NCBI RefSeq assembly: GCF_000429645.1
Contig: NZ_AUCG01000006.1
Coordinates: 1 to 64,000, forward strand
DNA length: 64,000 bases
Origin: Niveispirillum irakense DSM 11586
GTDB lineage: Bacteria > Pseudomonadota > Alphaproteobacteria > Azospirillales > Azospirillaceae
Direction: 5' to 3'
Part shown: positions 9,124 through 19,274 of the stretch, piece after piece
How positions within the stretch are numbered: the stretch's first letter is position 1
How the letters are laid out: each line of letters opens with the position of its first letter
Made by a program: the position numbers and the translations under genes
Notes under the pieces: generated by a model
What the model was told of the DNA's origin: nothing
What the model saw: only the letters and a program-made list of their open reading frames with translations
Databases searched by the model: none

Positions 9124-10341
9124 TCAGCCCCCTGAAGCACGGTCAAGCCGCGCCAGCGGCAATGCAAGTATGAAAGCCAGGGCCAGCAGGCCCAGCACCA
9201 TCGCCACGACCCCGCCCCAGCCAACGCCATCCCATGCCAGACCGCCCGTGGCCCCCAGGATGCTGGAGCCCATGTAATAGCAGAAAAGATAAAGCGAGGA
9301 GGCCTGCGCCTTGGCTGCCGCCGCCCGGGCGCTGACCCAACTGCTGGCCACGGAATGGGCGGCGAAAAAGCTGAAGGTCAACAGCGCGACCCCACCAACC
9401 ACCAGCCAGAGCGGGCCAGCCGCCGTCATCGCCACACCTGCTGCGATACCAACAATCCCGACCGGCAATACCCGACCCCGACCAATTCGCCCAGCCAGCG
9501 CGCCGATCCAGGCCGAGCCGCCCATGCCCATGACATAGGCGCTGAAGATCAGGCCGATCATGGTCTGGCTGAGATTGTAAGGCGGCTCCAGCAGATGGAA
9601 GCCGATATAATTATAAAGGGTGACGAAGGCCCCCATCAGCAGGAAAGCCTGAGAGAACAACAGACACAGGCCGGGATCGCGGAATTGTCGCAGCAATCCC
9701 CGCGCCAGCGCTGCCGGATCAGGGGCCTGACGCTGAAAATGGCGGGATGCCGGCAATAATCGCCACAGGCCCAGGGCCGCCACAAGGCCCAACACGCCAA
9801 TACCAGCCGCCACCGGGCGCCAGGGCATGAAATCAACCGCAATACCCGTGGCCAGTCGCCCCACCATGCCGCCCAGCGCTGACGCGGCGATGTAAAGCCC
9901 CATGGCAAGCCCCAGGGCCTTCGGCTCCATCTCCTCCCCCAGATAGGCCATGGCGACAGCGGGCAACCCGGCCAGCGCCACGCCCATCAGGGTACGGGCC
10001 ACCAGCAGCCCATGCCAGGACGGGGTAAAGGCCACGATGATGGTCAAGAGCGACGCCGCCAGCAGCGACGCGACCATGATCGGCTTGCGGCCCCATACTT
10101 CCGACAGGCTGCCGGCTGCCAGCAGCGACAGCGCAAGCGCGCCCGTTGCCAGGGACAGCGACAAGGCGCTTTCCGCCGCACTGACCCGGAATTCCGCCGC
10201 CAGCAGCGGCAGCAGCGGCTGGGTATGGTACAGCAGGGCAAAGGTGGTCAGGCCCGCGCCGGCCATGGCGAGGCTGGTGCGGCGGAAGGCCGGCGTGCCA
10301 GCGGCAATGCGCCCTTCCGTCACCTGCTCCGGGGCCGGCAT
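9124..10341 (-). CDS. MFS transporter (YnfM/AraJ-like)
   Basis: A 405-residue major facilitator with 12 predicted membrane segments. Its opening LLYHTQPLLPLLAAEFRVS and the loop LSEVWGRKPIMV (a motif-A variant between TM2 and TM3) place it in the drug:H+ antiporter/sugar efflux group typified by YnfM. The central loop ASRHFQRQAPDPAALARGLLR separates two six-helix halves. It is 9 bases downstream of purT and 6 bases upstream of the AEC gene on the same strand, so purT-MFS-AEC look like one transcription unit. The substrate is unknown. Confidence 0.85.
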   Translation of the reverse strand: MPAPEQVTEGRIAAGTPAFRRTSLAMAGAGLTTFALLYHTQPLLPLLAAEFRVSAAESALSLSLATGALALSLLAAGSLSEVWGRKPIMVASLLAASLLTIIVAFTPSWHGLLVARTLMGVALAGLPAVAMAYLGEEMEPKALGLAMGLYIAASALGGMVGRLATGIAVDFMPWRPVAAGIGVLGLVAALGLWRLLPASRHFQRQAPDPAALARGLLRQFRDPGLCLLFSQAFLLMGAFVTLYNYIGFHLLEPPYNLSQTMIGLIFSAYVMGMGGSAWIGALAGRIGRGRVLPVGIVGIAAGVAMTAAGPLWLVVGGVALLTFSFFAAHSVASSWVSARAAAAKAQASSLYLFCYYMGSSILGATGGLAWDGVGWGGVVAMVLGLLALAFILALPLARLDRASGG

Positions 10342-10350
10342 GGCCGTCCC

Positions 10351-11523
10351 TCAGCGATAGGTAATTCGCACCTTGTCGGCGACTTCCTTGGCGGTCTTGC
10401 GCGCTTCGTCCGTATCCGTGCCCAGCGCCAGGGCCACACCCATGCGGCGATAGGGGCGGGTCGTCGGCTTGCCGAACAGGCGGATATCCACCTGCTGGTC
10501 GGGTCGGCCCGTGGACAAGGCGTCGGCAACACCGTCGAAACCGAAGGCATCTGACGCCCGGTCAGCCAGGATCACCGCGCTGGCAGCGGCGCCGCGCAGG
10601 GTGACGGCCGGAATGGGCAGGCCCAGGATAGCGCGGGCATGCAGGTCAAATTCCGACAGGTTCTGCGATGCCAGGGTCACCATACCCGTATCATGGGGAC
10701 GGGGGCTGAGTTCGGAGAAGATCACCTCGTCGCGGGTGACGAAAAATTCCACGCCGAAAATGCCGTACCCGCCCAGGTCATTCACCACCTTGGCCGCCAT
10801 CTCCTGCGCCGATTGCAGCAGATCAGCGCGCATCGCCATCGGCTGCCAGCTTTCCTGGTAATCGCCCCGTTCCTGCCGGTGGCCGATGGGCGGGCAGAAC
10901 ACGATGCCGTCGCGCGTGCGCACGGTCAGCAGCGTGATCTCGTACTCAAACGGCACGAATTCCTCGACAATCACCTTGGCGCGGTCACCGCGCATATTGG
11001 CGACAGCATATTCCCAGGCGGTCTTCAGATCCGCCTCGGCACGCACCGTGCTCTGCCCCTTGCCGGAAGAGGACATGACCGGCTTGATCACACAAGGCAG
11101 GCCGGTATGGGCGATGGCGGCCACCACCTCGTCATAGCTTTCAGCATAGCGATACCGGCTGGTGCGCAGGCCGAGATCAACGGCGGCCAGTTCGCGGATA
11201 CGGTCGCGGTTCATCGTCATGATGGTCGCGCGGGCGGACGGCACGACGGTGAAGCCCTCCTGCTCCAGCTCGGCCAGCATCTCGGTGCGGATGGCCTCCA
11301 CCTCCGGCACGATAAAATCGGGCCGGTGCTTCTCCGCCGCGGCGCGCAGCTTGTCGCCATCCAGCATGGGGAACACTTCACGTCCATCGGCAACCTGCAT
11401 GGCCGGCGCATCATCATAGGCGTCGCAGGCAATCACCTGCGCGCCCAGGCGCTTGGCGGAGATAACAAACTCACGCCCCAATTCACCGGAACCGAGAAGC
11501 AGGATTTTCGCCGTGAAAGCCAT
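10351..11523 (-). CDS. purT: Formate-dependent GAR transformylase PurT
   Basis: A 390-residue ATP-grasp enzyme that makes formylglycinamide ribonucleotide from GAR, formate and ATP in purine synthesis without folate. The start at 11523 (MAFTAKILLLGSGELGREF) has AAGAG about 7-8 bases upstream and gives a length almost identical to E. coli PurT (392); a start eight codons further up is less likely. The N-terminal Rossmann-like GSGELGREF, the ATP-binding KPVMSSSGKGQS (about residues 150-162) and the metal-binding FSELSPRPHDTG near 264-275 are all present. It heads a same-strand run with two transporters, which have no obvious metabolic link. Confidence 0.95.
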   Translation of the reverse strand: MAFTAKILLLGSGELGREFVISAKRLGAQVIACDAYDDAPAMQVADGREVFPMLDGDKLRAAAEKHRPDFIVPEVEAIRTEMLAELEQEGFTVVPSARATIMTMNRDRIRELAAVDLGLRTSRYRYAESYDEVVAAIAHTGLPCVIKPVMSSSGKGQSTVRAEADLKTAWEYAVANMRGDRAKVIVEEFVPFEYEITLLTVRTRDGIVFCPPIGHRQERGDYQESWQPMAMRADLLQSAQEMAAKVVNDLGGYGIFGVEFFVTRDEVIFSELSPRPHDTGMVTLASQNLSEFDLHARAILGLPIPAVTLRGAAASAVILADRASDAFGFDGVADALSTGRPDQQVDIRLFGKPTTRPYRRMGVALALGTDTDEARKTAKEVADKVRITYR

Positions 11524-11683
11524 GATGGATCGCTCTTGTCTGGTCATACCCGTTGCGCCAGACCCTACGTTCCTTCAGGCCTGCCGACAAATGCGCTCTG
11601 CCCCACCCTGCATCGCCACACCCGCCGATCACGGGCATCCAGCGCCCATTGACGGGCGCGGCACTTGGACGTAAAGCCAAGCC

Positions 11684-12316
11684 ATGACCGATCAAGCCCC
11701 CGCCCCCACCCTGGAAACCCTGTTCGTCACCCGCATCTACCGCGCCGAACTGGACGCGGGCGAGGGGTTCAATGATGAACTGGCCGCCTGCTGCATGTCC
11801 GCCGCGGAAGATGACCGGGCGGGGCAGAAATGGTCGCTGAAGAACGGCTATGCCGGCTACACCTCCTATTCCTCGATCGACGATCTGCCCTGGCGCTATC
11901 CGGCGGTGAAGCTGCTGAAATCGCATCTCGACCGGCATGTGAAAGCCTATGCCAAGCTGCTGGAATGGGATCTGGGGGGCCGCAAGCTGGAACTGGATAA
12001 TCTCTGGATCAATGTGCTGGACCCCGGCGGGATGCACGGCTCTCACATCCATCCCAACAGCGTGATCAGCGGCACCTATTATGTCGATATCCCGGAAGGG
12101 GCCAGCGCCCTGCGCTTTGAAGACCCCCGTCTGGCCCTGATGATGGCGGCGCCGCCGCGCAAGCCCAAGGCCGCGCGGGAGCTGCAGCCCAGCATCGCCA
12201 TGGCCCCCAAGCCCGGCACCCTGCTGCTGTGGGAAAGCTGGCTGCGCCATGAAGTGACGCTGAACCAGGCGGAAACGGAACGCGTGTCGATCAGCTTCAA
12301 TTACGCGTGGCGCTAA
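11684..12316 (+). CDS. Putative 2OG-Fe(II) oxygenase (TIGR02466/PF13759 type)
   Basis: A 210-residue double-stranded beta-helix protein. It shows GSHIHPNSVISGTYYVD (about 119-135) with metal-type histidines, a second histidine in WLRHEV (H189) and an Arg 11 residues later (R200) that would bind 2-oxoglutarate. Relatives are often next to or fused with TPR proteins, and here the 3' end overlaps the convergent giant TPR-glycosyltransferase gene by 20 bases. It could hydroxylate a peptide, protein or glycan, but no substrate is established. It is divergent from purT across 160 bases, with a weak ribosome-binding site (AAGCCAAGCC before the ATG). Confidence 0.8.
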   Translation: MTDQAPAPTLETLFVTRIYRAELDAGEGFNDELAACCMSAAEDDRAGQKWSLKNGYAGYTSYSSIDDLPWRYPAVKLLKSHLDRHVKAYAKLLEWDLGGRKLELDNLWINVLDPGGMHGSHIHPNSVISGTYYVDIPEGASALRFEDPRLALMMAAPPRKPKAARELQPSIAMAPKPGTLLLWESWLRHEVTLNQAETERVSISFNYAWR

Positions 12317-15300
12317 GCAGCAGGGACACCGCCCGCGCAACGGCCTGATTTGCCCCCTCCCCCTCTCGGGCTAACAGCCGCATGGCGGGGTACCAGGGGC
12401 GGATAGCGGTGCCCAGGCTGGTCCAGTCCGGGCCGGACAGACGCCAGGTAGGCGTGCCCAGCGCACCCGCCAGTTCCCCGATGAAGGTCGGTACGGCGAT
12501 TACCAGATCAAGGCCGGCGATCAGGGCCGCCAGCCCGTCCAGATCGTCCCGCAGGTCCAGATCGTCAAAGCGATGCAGGGTCAGGCCGGCTTTGGCCGCC
12601 CGTTCCTTTTCCGCTTCTGTCGCGCCAAGCTGCAAATCCACCAGATGCATCCCCGGCACCCGCGCCAGCGGTGCCAGCGTGGTGACATCGGTATAGGACA
12701 AGGCCCGTTCCACCGTGATGCTGGAGGAACGCCAGGCCAGACCCACCTTCAATCCCGGGCCTAAGGCCGCCAACCGGGCAGCCCATTGGCCCTGTGCCGA
12801 GGCATCCGCGCACAAGAGGGGCATTGGCGGGGCAATATCGGCCAGATGCGGCCAGAGGATGCCCGCTAGATCGCCGGCAGCAATGGCAAGATCGGCGTCA
12901 GTCGGGCGCGGTTGCGCCGCCCTGACCAGGGCCTGCGGAAACGAACGGGTGAACAGTCCCACCAGCCTCGGGTCCGTTTCCATCACCACCCGGCCACCCA
13001 AGGCCAGAAGGGCCGGATAGGCGGCCGCGAACATGATCTGGTCGCCAATCCCCTGTTCACCCCATACCAGCAGCCGGCGTCCATCCAGCGGCTCCCCCCG
13101 CCAGACCGGCAGGTCGATATCACGGCCCCGCACATCCGGGCTGCCCGCAAAACGGCTAGCATAGCCCCGCCATCCCCCCGTCAGATCACCGTCAGCCAAA
13201 TCCAGCAGAGACCGGTTATAAAGCGCCGCCGGCAAGTCAGGTGCCAGGGACAGGGCCTTGTCATAATGGCGACGAGCGGCGTCATCCAATCCCCGAAGCG
13301 ATTCCACGCGCCCCAGATTGTTCCAGGCATCGGCCAGGGCAGGGTCATCGGCCAGCGCCTGCCGATGCGCCGCCTCTGCCCCCGCCAGATCGCCGCTCAT
13401 GCGCAATGCCTCCCCCAGCCCGGTGCGCAGCAGGGCGTCCTCCCCCCCTGCGGCAAGGGCCTGACGATAGGCATCGGCCGCCTCTTCCGGGCGGTCCATG
13501 TCACGCAGAAGCTCCGCCATATTGGCCAGCGCCACCACCCAGCCGGGTTTCAGCGACAAGGCCCGTTTCTGCGCGGCCAGCGCATCTTCACGGCGGTTCA
13601 GGCGGCGCAGGGCATTGCCCAGGTTGCTCCAGACTTCCGGTGCTACCGGCTGTTGCGCGAGGGCCTGACGATAGGCTTTCTCTGCCGCCGCTGGCTGGTC
13701 CCTGTCCTGAAGCAGATTGCCGAAATTGACCCAGGCCGCGGTGTAAGCCGGCTCCACCGTCAAAGCCCGGCGCATCAAGGGTTCCGCCGCCGCCAATTCA
13801 CCCATCTGGTGGTGCGCCAGCCCCAGCAGATGCAGGGCGACCGGCTGTTCCGGCGCCTGGTCCAGCACGGCCCGGTAGAAGGGCATGGCCGCCTGCGGAT
13901 CGCCACCACGTTGATGCTCCACGCCCTGGCCCAGCAGTTCCTCCACCGTGCCGACGGGCAGTGGGGGGGGAGCGGGCGGTGTCTCCTGCCCCAAACTGGT
14001 CAGCAACCGCACGACCACCGGCACCTGATCCACCACCTTTCCAGCGGCGGGCACGGTGATGATGCGCTGGGAGGCGAACCAGGGCCGCACCCCCGTGCCA
14101 AGCCGGGTCCAGTCAAGCGCTCCGGACAGGCGCCAGACGGGTACGCCCAGGGCGCCGGCCAACTCCCCCACCGCTGTTGCTGTGGAAATGACAAGATCAA
14201 GGCCCATCATCAACCCGGCCACCGCTTCCAGGTCGTTCTTCTGATCCAGGTCAGGCCAGCGATGGATGGTGATACCGTGCGCCGCCTCAAAGGCGGCAAT
14301 CTCCTCCACCGCCCCGTCATATTGCAGGGAAACCACCTGCACCCCTGGCAGGCGGGCCAGGGGCAGCCAGTCGGCCAGCGTGGTATAGGCGTCAACCCGA
14401 TCCGCCGTCTGCAACTGGCTGCGCCAGCACAGGCCGATCTTCAGCCCCGGCCCCAGCGCTGCCAGACGGTCCGCACCCGCCGCCGCCTTGTCCGGCAACG
14501 GGGACAGAAAGGCCGCCCCATCCCAGCCGGCCAAGGCAGGACGGACCAGGGACGGCAGCGAACCCGCAGGTATGGCAAGATCGGGGGCATGCGCCATCCC
14601 CTCCCCCTCCGGCACGAAGCGGGCGAAGGGAAAGGCGCGGCTGAACAGGCCGATCAGGCGGGGGTCCGCCTCGACCACCACATCCCCATCCAGATCACCT
14701 AAATGACGGTAAAGGCCGGCAAACATCACCTCATCGCCCAGCCCCTGTTCCCGCTGCACCAGCAGGCGGCGGCCTGCCAGCGGTTCCCCCTGCCAGCGCG
14801 GAAGGGGCAAAAGTGCGACACCCCGCACCTCCCCACTGTCAAACCGGGCTTCATGGCCTTGCCAGCCAGCCTTGAGATCCCCCAGCGCCAGCGACAAAAG
14901 CCCGTGATTATAGAGCGCGCGGCCAAAGCCCGGCCGCAGGGCAAGCGCCCGGTCCAGCGCATCGCGGGCCGCTGGGCCGTCACCCTTCTGGACCAGCAAC
15001 AGGGAGCGGTTCACCTCCGCCTCGGCAAAGCCGGGATCAGCGGCCAGGGCCCGGTCCTGACAGGCCATCGCTTCGGCTATATTACCCTGACGGGCAAGGC
15101 ACAGGCCCAGATAGCTCCAGGCATCGGCCAGATTGTCATCCAGCGCCAGGGCCTGACGCAGGGTGCCAGCCGCCTGTGCATACTGGCCCAATCCATGCTG
15201 GGCCACCCCCAGATTGGCAAGCGCGCGGGGATAATCCGGCCGCTGCTTCAAGGCCCGCTGGTGCGCGGTCACCGCCTCGGCCGGGCGGCACTGGTCCATC

Positions 15301-18300
15301 AGCGCCGTGCCCAGATTGGTCCAGGCTTCAGGATATTGCGGCCGCAGGGCCAGGGCCTGACGGAAGGCGCGAGCCGCATCCTCTGGCTGGCCCAGCGCTT
15401 TCAGGACGCTGCCCCGGCTGTTATGGGCGATGGCGAAATCCGGATCGGCAGCAAGCGCCTGATCCACAAGCGCCAGCGCTTCCACCCCATCACCCTGCGC
15501 CAGCCGCACCACGGCCAGCAGATGCAGCGCATCGCCATGGTCGGGATCATGGGCGAGAATGGTACGATAGCCCTGTTCCGCCCCTGCCAAATCTCCCTGC
15601 TGGTGCAGGCGCAGGACATCCGCGATGGCCGGCGGCGGGCCGGGCGGAAGAAGGGGCAAGGGATTGGCAACCGGCAGGGCAACCTCCGGCACCGTCAATA
15701 GCCGCTGCAATTCCGCCCGCATCGGCGCGACGCAGGCCTGCACCGGCGCATTCGCCACAGGCATGAAAACACGCATGCAGGCAAACCAGGGACGCACAGC
15801 GGTGCCCAGACAGGTCCAGTCCGGGGTGGGCTGGAAGCGCCATGTCGGCACACCCAGGCTTGCCGCCATTTCCCCCACCGACGTGCTGGCGCTGATCACC
15901 AGATCCAGCCCGGCGGTCAGCGCCGCCGCCCCTTCCAGATCCTGTTTCAGGTCCAGATCGTCCCACCTGTGCAGGGTGATGCCATGATCGCGGGCAAGGG
16001 CCGCCACCTCTGCCTTGGTATCCCCATATTGCAGATTGATGGGGATGATACCGGGCAAAGACAGGATCGGCAGCAGATCGGCCAAAGACAGATAGGCCGG
16101 CGCGCGCACGGAATCGACCAACCCCGACCGCCAGCAGATCCCCACCCGCAGGCCTGGCCCCAGTGCGTCCACCCGCCGGGCGAAATCCGCCGCCCGGTCA
16201 GGATCGGGCGCCAGCCAGGGCCGGGCAGTCGCGAAATCCCCCAGGCGGGGCCGCAGCCAGCGCGGCAAATCCCCCATAGGGCAGTGATAATCGGCATCGG
16301 TCGGGTCCGGCGTTTCGGCCCGCACCAAAGCCCCCGGCAAAGACCGGGCAAACAGGCCCACCAGTCGGGGTGAACATTCCACCACCAGCACCGCCCCAAG
16401 CACCTGCAGGGCCGGCAGCAGGGAACCGAACATCAATTCATCGCCAATCCCCTGTTCCCGCCAGACCAGCACGCGCTTTCCCGCCACATCCTGTCCCTGC
16501 CAAGGGGGTATGGTGAAGGAACGCGCCTCCGCCTGCTGGGTAGAGTGGAAGCGCAAAGCCTGATCCGCCCAGCCCCGGTCCAGCCGGCCCAGTTCCAGAT
16601 CCAGCATGGCGCGGTTGGTACGGGCCAGCACCTCCCCTGGCCGGCGGTCCAGCAACCGGTCCAGCACGGCCACCGCCGCGGTCGGGCGACGGGCTGTTGC
16701 CAGCGCCTGGGCATAATCAATCTGGGCATTGGCATAATCGGGGGCCTCTCCGGCCACCTGCGCCAGCAGGGTCAGCCCCTCCTCCATAAAACCCGGCACC
16801 GTGCGCCCGACGGCGACCAGGGCACTGCCCAGGCTGGTTCGCGCCTCCACGGAACCGGGATTCAGGTCCAGTGCCCGGCGCAGTGGGGCCAAAGCCTCCT
16901 GCGCCCGATCGGCCGCCTTCAGCGCCTGTCCCAGATTGACCCAGCCTGCTAAAAAATTGGGATCGGCCCGCGTGGCATCCCGGTGGGCCGCGATGGCGCC
17001 CTCCTTATCCCCCCTGGCAGCCAGCACATGCCCCAGCGCATCCAGTGCGGCGGCAAAGCCGGGTTGGGCCGCCAGGCACCGGCGCAGCAGCGCCTCCGCC
17101 TCCCCATTGTCGCCCTTGTCGTTCAATGCCAGCGCGAGGTTGACCTGCGTGCCGGAACTGTCAGGCCGGTGTGTCAGTGCCTGCCGGTAGAAGGGAATGG
17201 CATCCACCGGGTCGCCCCCCATACGCAGGCAATTGGCCAGATTGACCAGGGCCGCGACATAATCCGGCTTCAGCGCCACGGCGCGGCGCATGAGCGGCAC
17301 GCCTTCCGCCGCCTGCCCTTCCTGGGATAGGGCATAGCCCAGCAGATGCAGCGCCATCACATCATCAGGATCATGGGCCAGCACGGCCCGATAAAGGGGG
17401 ATGGCCGCCGCCCGGTTTCCTGATTGATGCAGCACCATCGCGCGTTGCAGCGCGTCCGGCGATAGTGGCGCCGGGGCCGGAACGGAAACAGGCACCGGAA
17501 CCATCAGCAAGTCCCGCAGATGCCGTGCCATGGTGGGTAACATGCTGGCGGCCGGCAATCGCGGCAGGGCTTTGAAATCCCGCATGCTCCCATACCAGGG
17601 GCGCACCGCTGTGCCCAACCGGGTCCAGTCATCATCGTTGGAAAAACGCCAGACCGGTACGCCCAAGGCGCCCGCCAGTTCGCCTACCGCCGTCCCGGCT
17701 GAAATGACCAGATCAAGCGCCCCCATCAGGGCGGCCACACCATCTTGATCATCCCGCAGGTCCAACCCTTCCGGCCGCAGGAAACAGGCATCGGGATATG
17801 CGACCACCGCGGCGTCCAGTTCGGCCCGCGTCTCGGCCACGGCAAGATCATATTGCAGCGGTACCCAGCAGATACCCGGCAAGGCAAACAGGGGGGCCCA
17901 ATCGGCAAGGCGGCTGTAAAGCCCCTCCCGGTTGGCGCTGCGCAGCCCACTGCGCCAGCAAAAGCCAATGGTCAGGCGCCCGCCTGCCTCATTTTCCAGA
18001 TACCGGCGCCAGGCTGCCACCCCCGCCGGGTCTGGCACCAGCCAGGGCTTGCCATCGAAGCTGGCCAGATCACGGCGCAGGAAACCACCCAGGCTGGCCA
18101 CCGCGATCTGATAATCAGCGGCAACCCTCTCCTCAGCAGCGGCAACCGTCAGGCCGGAAAAGGACCGGCGGAGCAGGGGCACCAGCCGGGCATCACATTG
18201 CACCGTCACCGGCCCATCCAACCCGTCCAGGGGAGGCAAGAAGCCGGCAAACATAATCTCATCCCCCAGCCCCTGTTCAGGCCGGACCAGCAGGCGGGCG

Positions 18301-19097
18301 CCCTTCAATGGCCCACCCTGCCAGGGGGGCAGAGGCAGGTCGCGCCCGGCATTGCCGGGTTTGGCGCGGAACCGTTCCTCATAAAGCGGCCAGGCCTCTG
18401 CCAGCTTGCCTTTGCCGAACAGGTCCAGCGCCACATTCAGCTTCGCCACGGGCAGATGCGGGTCCAGCGACAGCGCTTTACGGAAACAGGCATCCGCATC
18501 CTCCAGCCGGCCTTGCCGTCGCAGCAGATTGCCCAGATTGGCATGGGCCATCGGAAAGCTGGAATTAATCTGCAATGCCTGCCGCAGCGCATGTTCCGCT
18601 TCCTGCGGGCGGGCCAGTTCCCCCAGCGCCGCCCCCAGATTGGACCAGCCATCGGCGCGCTGGGGGGCGATCTTCGTGGCGCGGCGGGCCGCCACCTCCG
18701 CATCAGCCGGGCGTTCCTGTTCCAGCAGCACGGCGGCCAGATTGGACCAGGCATCCGGCATATCCGCCTTCAGCGCCAAAGCCCGGCGGAACGCGGCCTC
18801 GGCATCGCGAAAGCGGCGCTGAGCCATCAACATGCCGCCCAGATTATTCTGGATGGAAGCCGATTTAGGATCGGCCTTCGCTGCCTTCTGGACCAGCGCC
18901 AGCCCTTCCTCCGCCACGCCGGTCTGCCACAGGGCCAGCCCCAGCAGGTGGGTGGCATCCACCTGTTTCGGGAGGCGTGCCAGCACAGCCCGGTAAAGCG
19001 GGATGGCGCCGGCGGCATCGCCGCCCTGGTGACGGGCGATGGCAGCCGACAGAAGGCTGGCGGGCGAGTCGGCGCTTTGGGTCTTGTCGCGGTCCAT
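12297..19097 (-). CDS. Giant four-module TPR-glycosyltransferase protein
   Basis: A 2266-residue cytoplasmic protein built from four homologous modules (about residues 1-540, 545-1140, 1155-1705 and 1715-2266). Each module has 4-7 TPR repeats (pattern W.NLG..L...G....A...R.AL...P) followed by a GT-B-like domain related to the SPINDLY/OGT and GT9 groups. The signature EQG(L/I)GDE.MF recurs at about 274, 881, 1450 and 2014. Each module later carries a G(F/L/I)(C/A)WRS block, an HR..DLD..(D/N)DL.G segment, a DLVIS..T.VGELAGALG(V/T)P.WR motif and DWT.LGTA(V/I)RPW. The last module has GDQ for GDE and IAVPTFIGE for ISA.TAVGE, so it may be catalytically altered. Neighbours make nucleotide sugars, which suggests protein (possibly flagellin) O-glycosylation. 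No signal peptide. The 3' end overlaps the 2OG oxygenase gene by 20 bases. Confidence 0.88.
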   Translation of the reverse strand: MDRDKTQSADSPASLLSAAIARHQGGDAAGAIPLYRAVLARLPKQVDATHLLGLALWQTGVAEEGLALVQKAAKADPKSASIQNNLGGMLMAQRRFRDAEAAFRRALALKADMPDAWSNLAAVLLEQERPADAEVAARRATKIAPQRADGWSNLGAALGELARPQEAEHALRQALQINSSFPMAHANLGNLLRRQGRLEDADACFRKALSLDPHLPVAKLNVALDLFGKGKLAEAWPLYEERFRAKPGNAGRDLPLPPWQGGPLKGARLLVRPEQGLGDEIMFAGFLPPLDGLDGPVTVQCDARLVPLLRRSFSGLTVAAAEERVAADYQIAVASLGGFLRRDLASFDGKPWLVPDPAGVAAWRRYLENEAGGRLTIGFCWRSGLRSANREGLYSRLADWAPLFALPGICWVPLQYDLAVAETRAELDAAVVAYPDACFLRPEGLDLRDDQDGVAALMGALDLVISAGTAVGELAGALGVPVWRFSNDDDWTRLGTAVRPWYGSMRDFKALPRLPAASMLPTMARHLRDLLMVPVPVSVPAPAPLSPDALQRAMVLHQSGNRAAAIPLYRAVLAHDPDDVMALHLLGYALSQEGQAAEGVPLMRRAVALKPDYVAALVNLANCLRMGGDPVDAIPFYRQALTHRPDSSGTQVNLALALNDKGDNGEAEALLRRCLAAQPGFAAALDALGHVLAARGDKEGAIAAHRDATRADPNFLAGWVNLGQALKAADRAQEALAPLRRALDLNPGSVEARTSLGSALVAVGRTVPGFMEEGLTLLAQVAGEAPDYANAQIDYAQALATARRPTAAVAVLDRLLDRRPGEVLARTNRAMLDLELGRLDRGWADQALRFHSTQQAEARSFTIPPWQGQDVAGKRVLVWREQGIGDELMFGSLLPALQVLGAVLVVECSPRLVGLFARSLPGALVRAETPDPTDADYHCPMGDLPRWLRPRLGDFATARPWLAPDPDRAADFARRVDALGPGLRVGICWRSGLVDSVRAPAYLSLADLLPILSLPGIIPINLQYGDTKAEVAALARDHGITLHRWDDLDLKQDLEGAAALTAGLDLVISASTSVGEMAASLGVPTWRFQPTPDWTCLGTAVRPWFACMRVFMPVANAPVQACVAPMRAELQRLLTVPEVALPVANPLPLLPPGPPPAIADVLRLHQQGDLAGAEQGYRTILAHDPDHGDALHLLAVVRLAQGDGVEALALVDQALAADPDFAIAHNSRGSVLKALGQPEDAARAFRQALALRPQYPEAWTNLGTALMDQCRPAEAVTAHQRALKQRPDYPRALANLGVAQHGLGQYAQAAGTLRQALALDDNLADAWSYLGLCLARQGNIAEAMACQDRALAADPGFAEAEVNRSLLLVQKGDGPAARDALDRALALRPGFGRALYNHGLLSLALGDLKAGWQGHEARFDSGEVRGVALLPLPRWQGEPLAGRRLLVQREQGLGDEVMFAGLYRHLGDLDGDVVVEADPRLIGLFSRAFPFARFVPEGEGMAHAPDLAIPAGSLPSLVRPALAGWDGAAFLSPLPDKAAAGADRLAALGPGLKIGLCWRSQLQTADRVDAYTTLADWLPLARLPGVQVVSLQYDGAVEEIAAFEAAHGITIHRWPDLDQKNDLEAVAGLMMGLDLVISTATAVGELAGALGVPVWRLSGALDWTRLGTGVRPWFASQRIITVPAAGKVVDQVPVVVRLLTSLGQETPPAPPPLPVGTVEELLGQGVEHQRGGDPQAAMPFYRAVLDQAPEQPVALHLLGLAHHQMGELAAAEPLMRRALTVEPAYTAAWVNFGNLLQDRDQPAAAEKAYRQALAQQPVAPEVWSNLGNALRRLNRREDALAAQKRALSLKPGWVVALANMAELLRDMDRPEEAADAYRQALAAGGEDALLRTGLGEALRMSGDLAGAEAAHRQALADDPALADAWNNLGRVESLRGLDDAARRHYDKALSLAPDLPAALYNRSLLDLADGDLTGGWRGYASRFAGSPDVRGRDIDLPVWRGEPLDGRRLLVWGEQGIGDQIMFAAAYPALLALGGRVVMETDPRLVGLFTRSFPQALVRAAQPRPTDADLAIAAGDLAGILWPHLADIAPPMPLLCADASAQGQWAARLAALGPGLKVGLAWRSSSITVERALSYTDVTTLAPLARVPGMHLVDLQLGATEAEKERAAKAGLTLHRFDDLDLRDDLDGLAALIAGLDLVIAVPTFIGELAGALGTPTWRLSGPDWTSLGTAIRPWYPAMRLLAREGEGANQAVARAVSLLLSATRN

Positions 19098-19274
19098 TCC
19101 AGGTCCGGGCGGCGGGCGGGAGGCCAGCTTATCCCAAGCGCATGCCGGTTACCAAGCCGGACAGCAGCACCAATGTCACCCCTGATGTTTGAAACACTTA
19201 ACCCGCCTGCACAAACTGGGTAGCATCATGCGCAGAACCCGGATGCCCCGGCCCCGCGAACGGACAATAAGCGC

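Noticed and set aside
12912-14702. 596-codon plus-strand frame opposite the TPR-glycosyltransferase
   Set aside because: Periodic because it mirrors the duplicated modules on the other strand; no independent coding signal.
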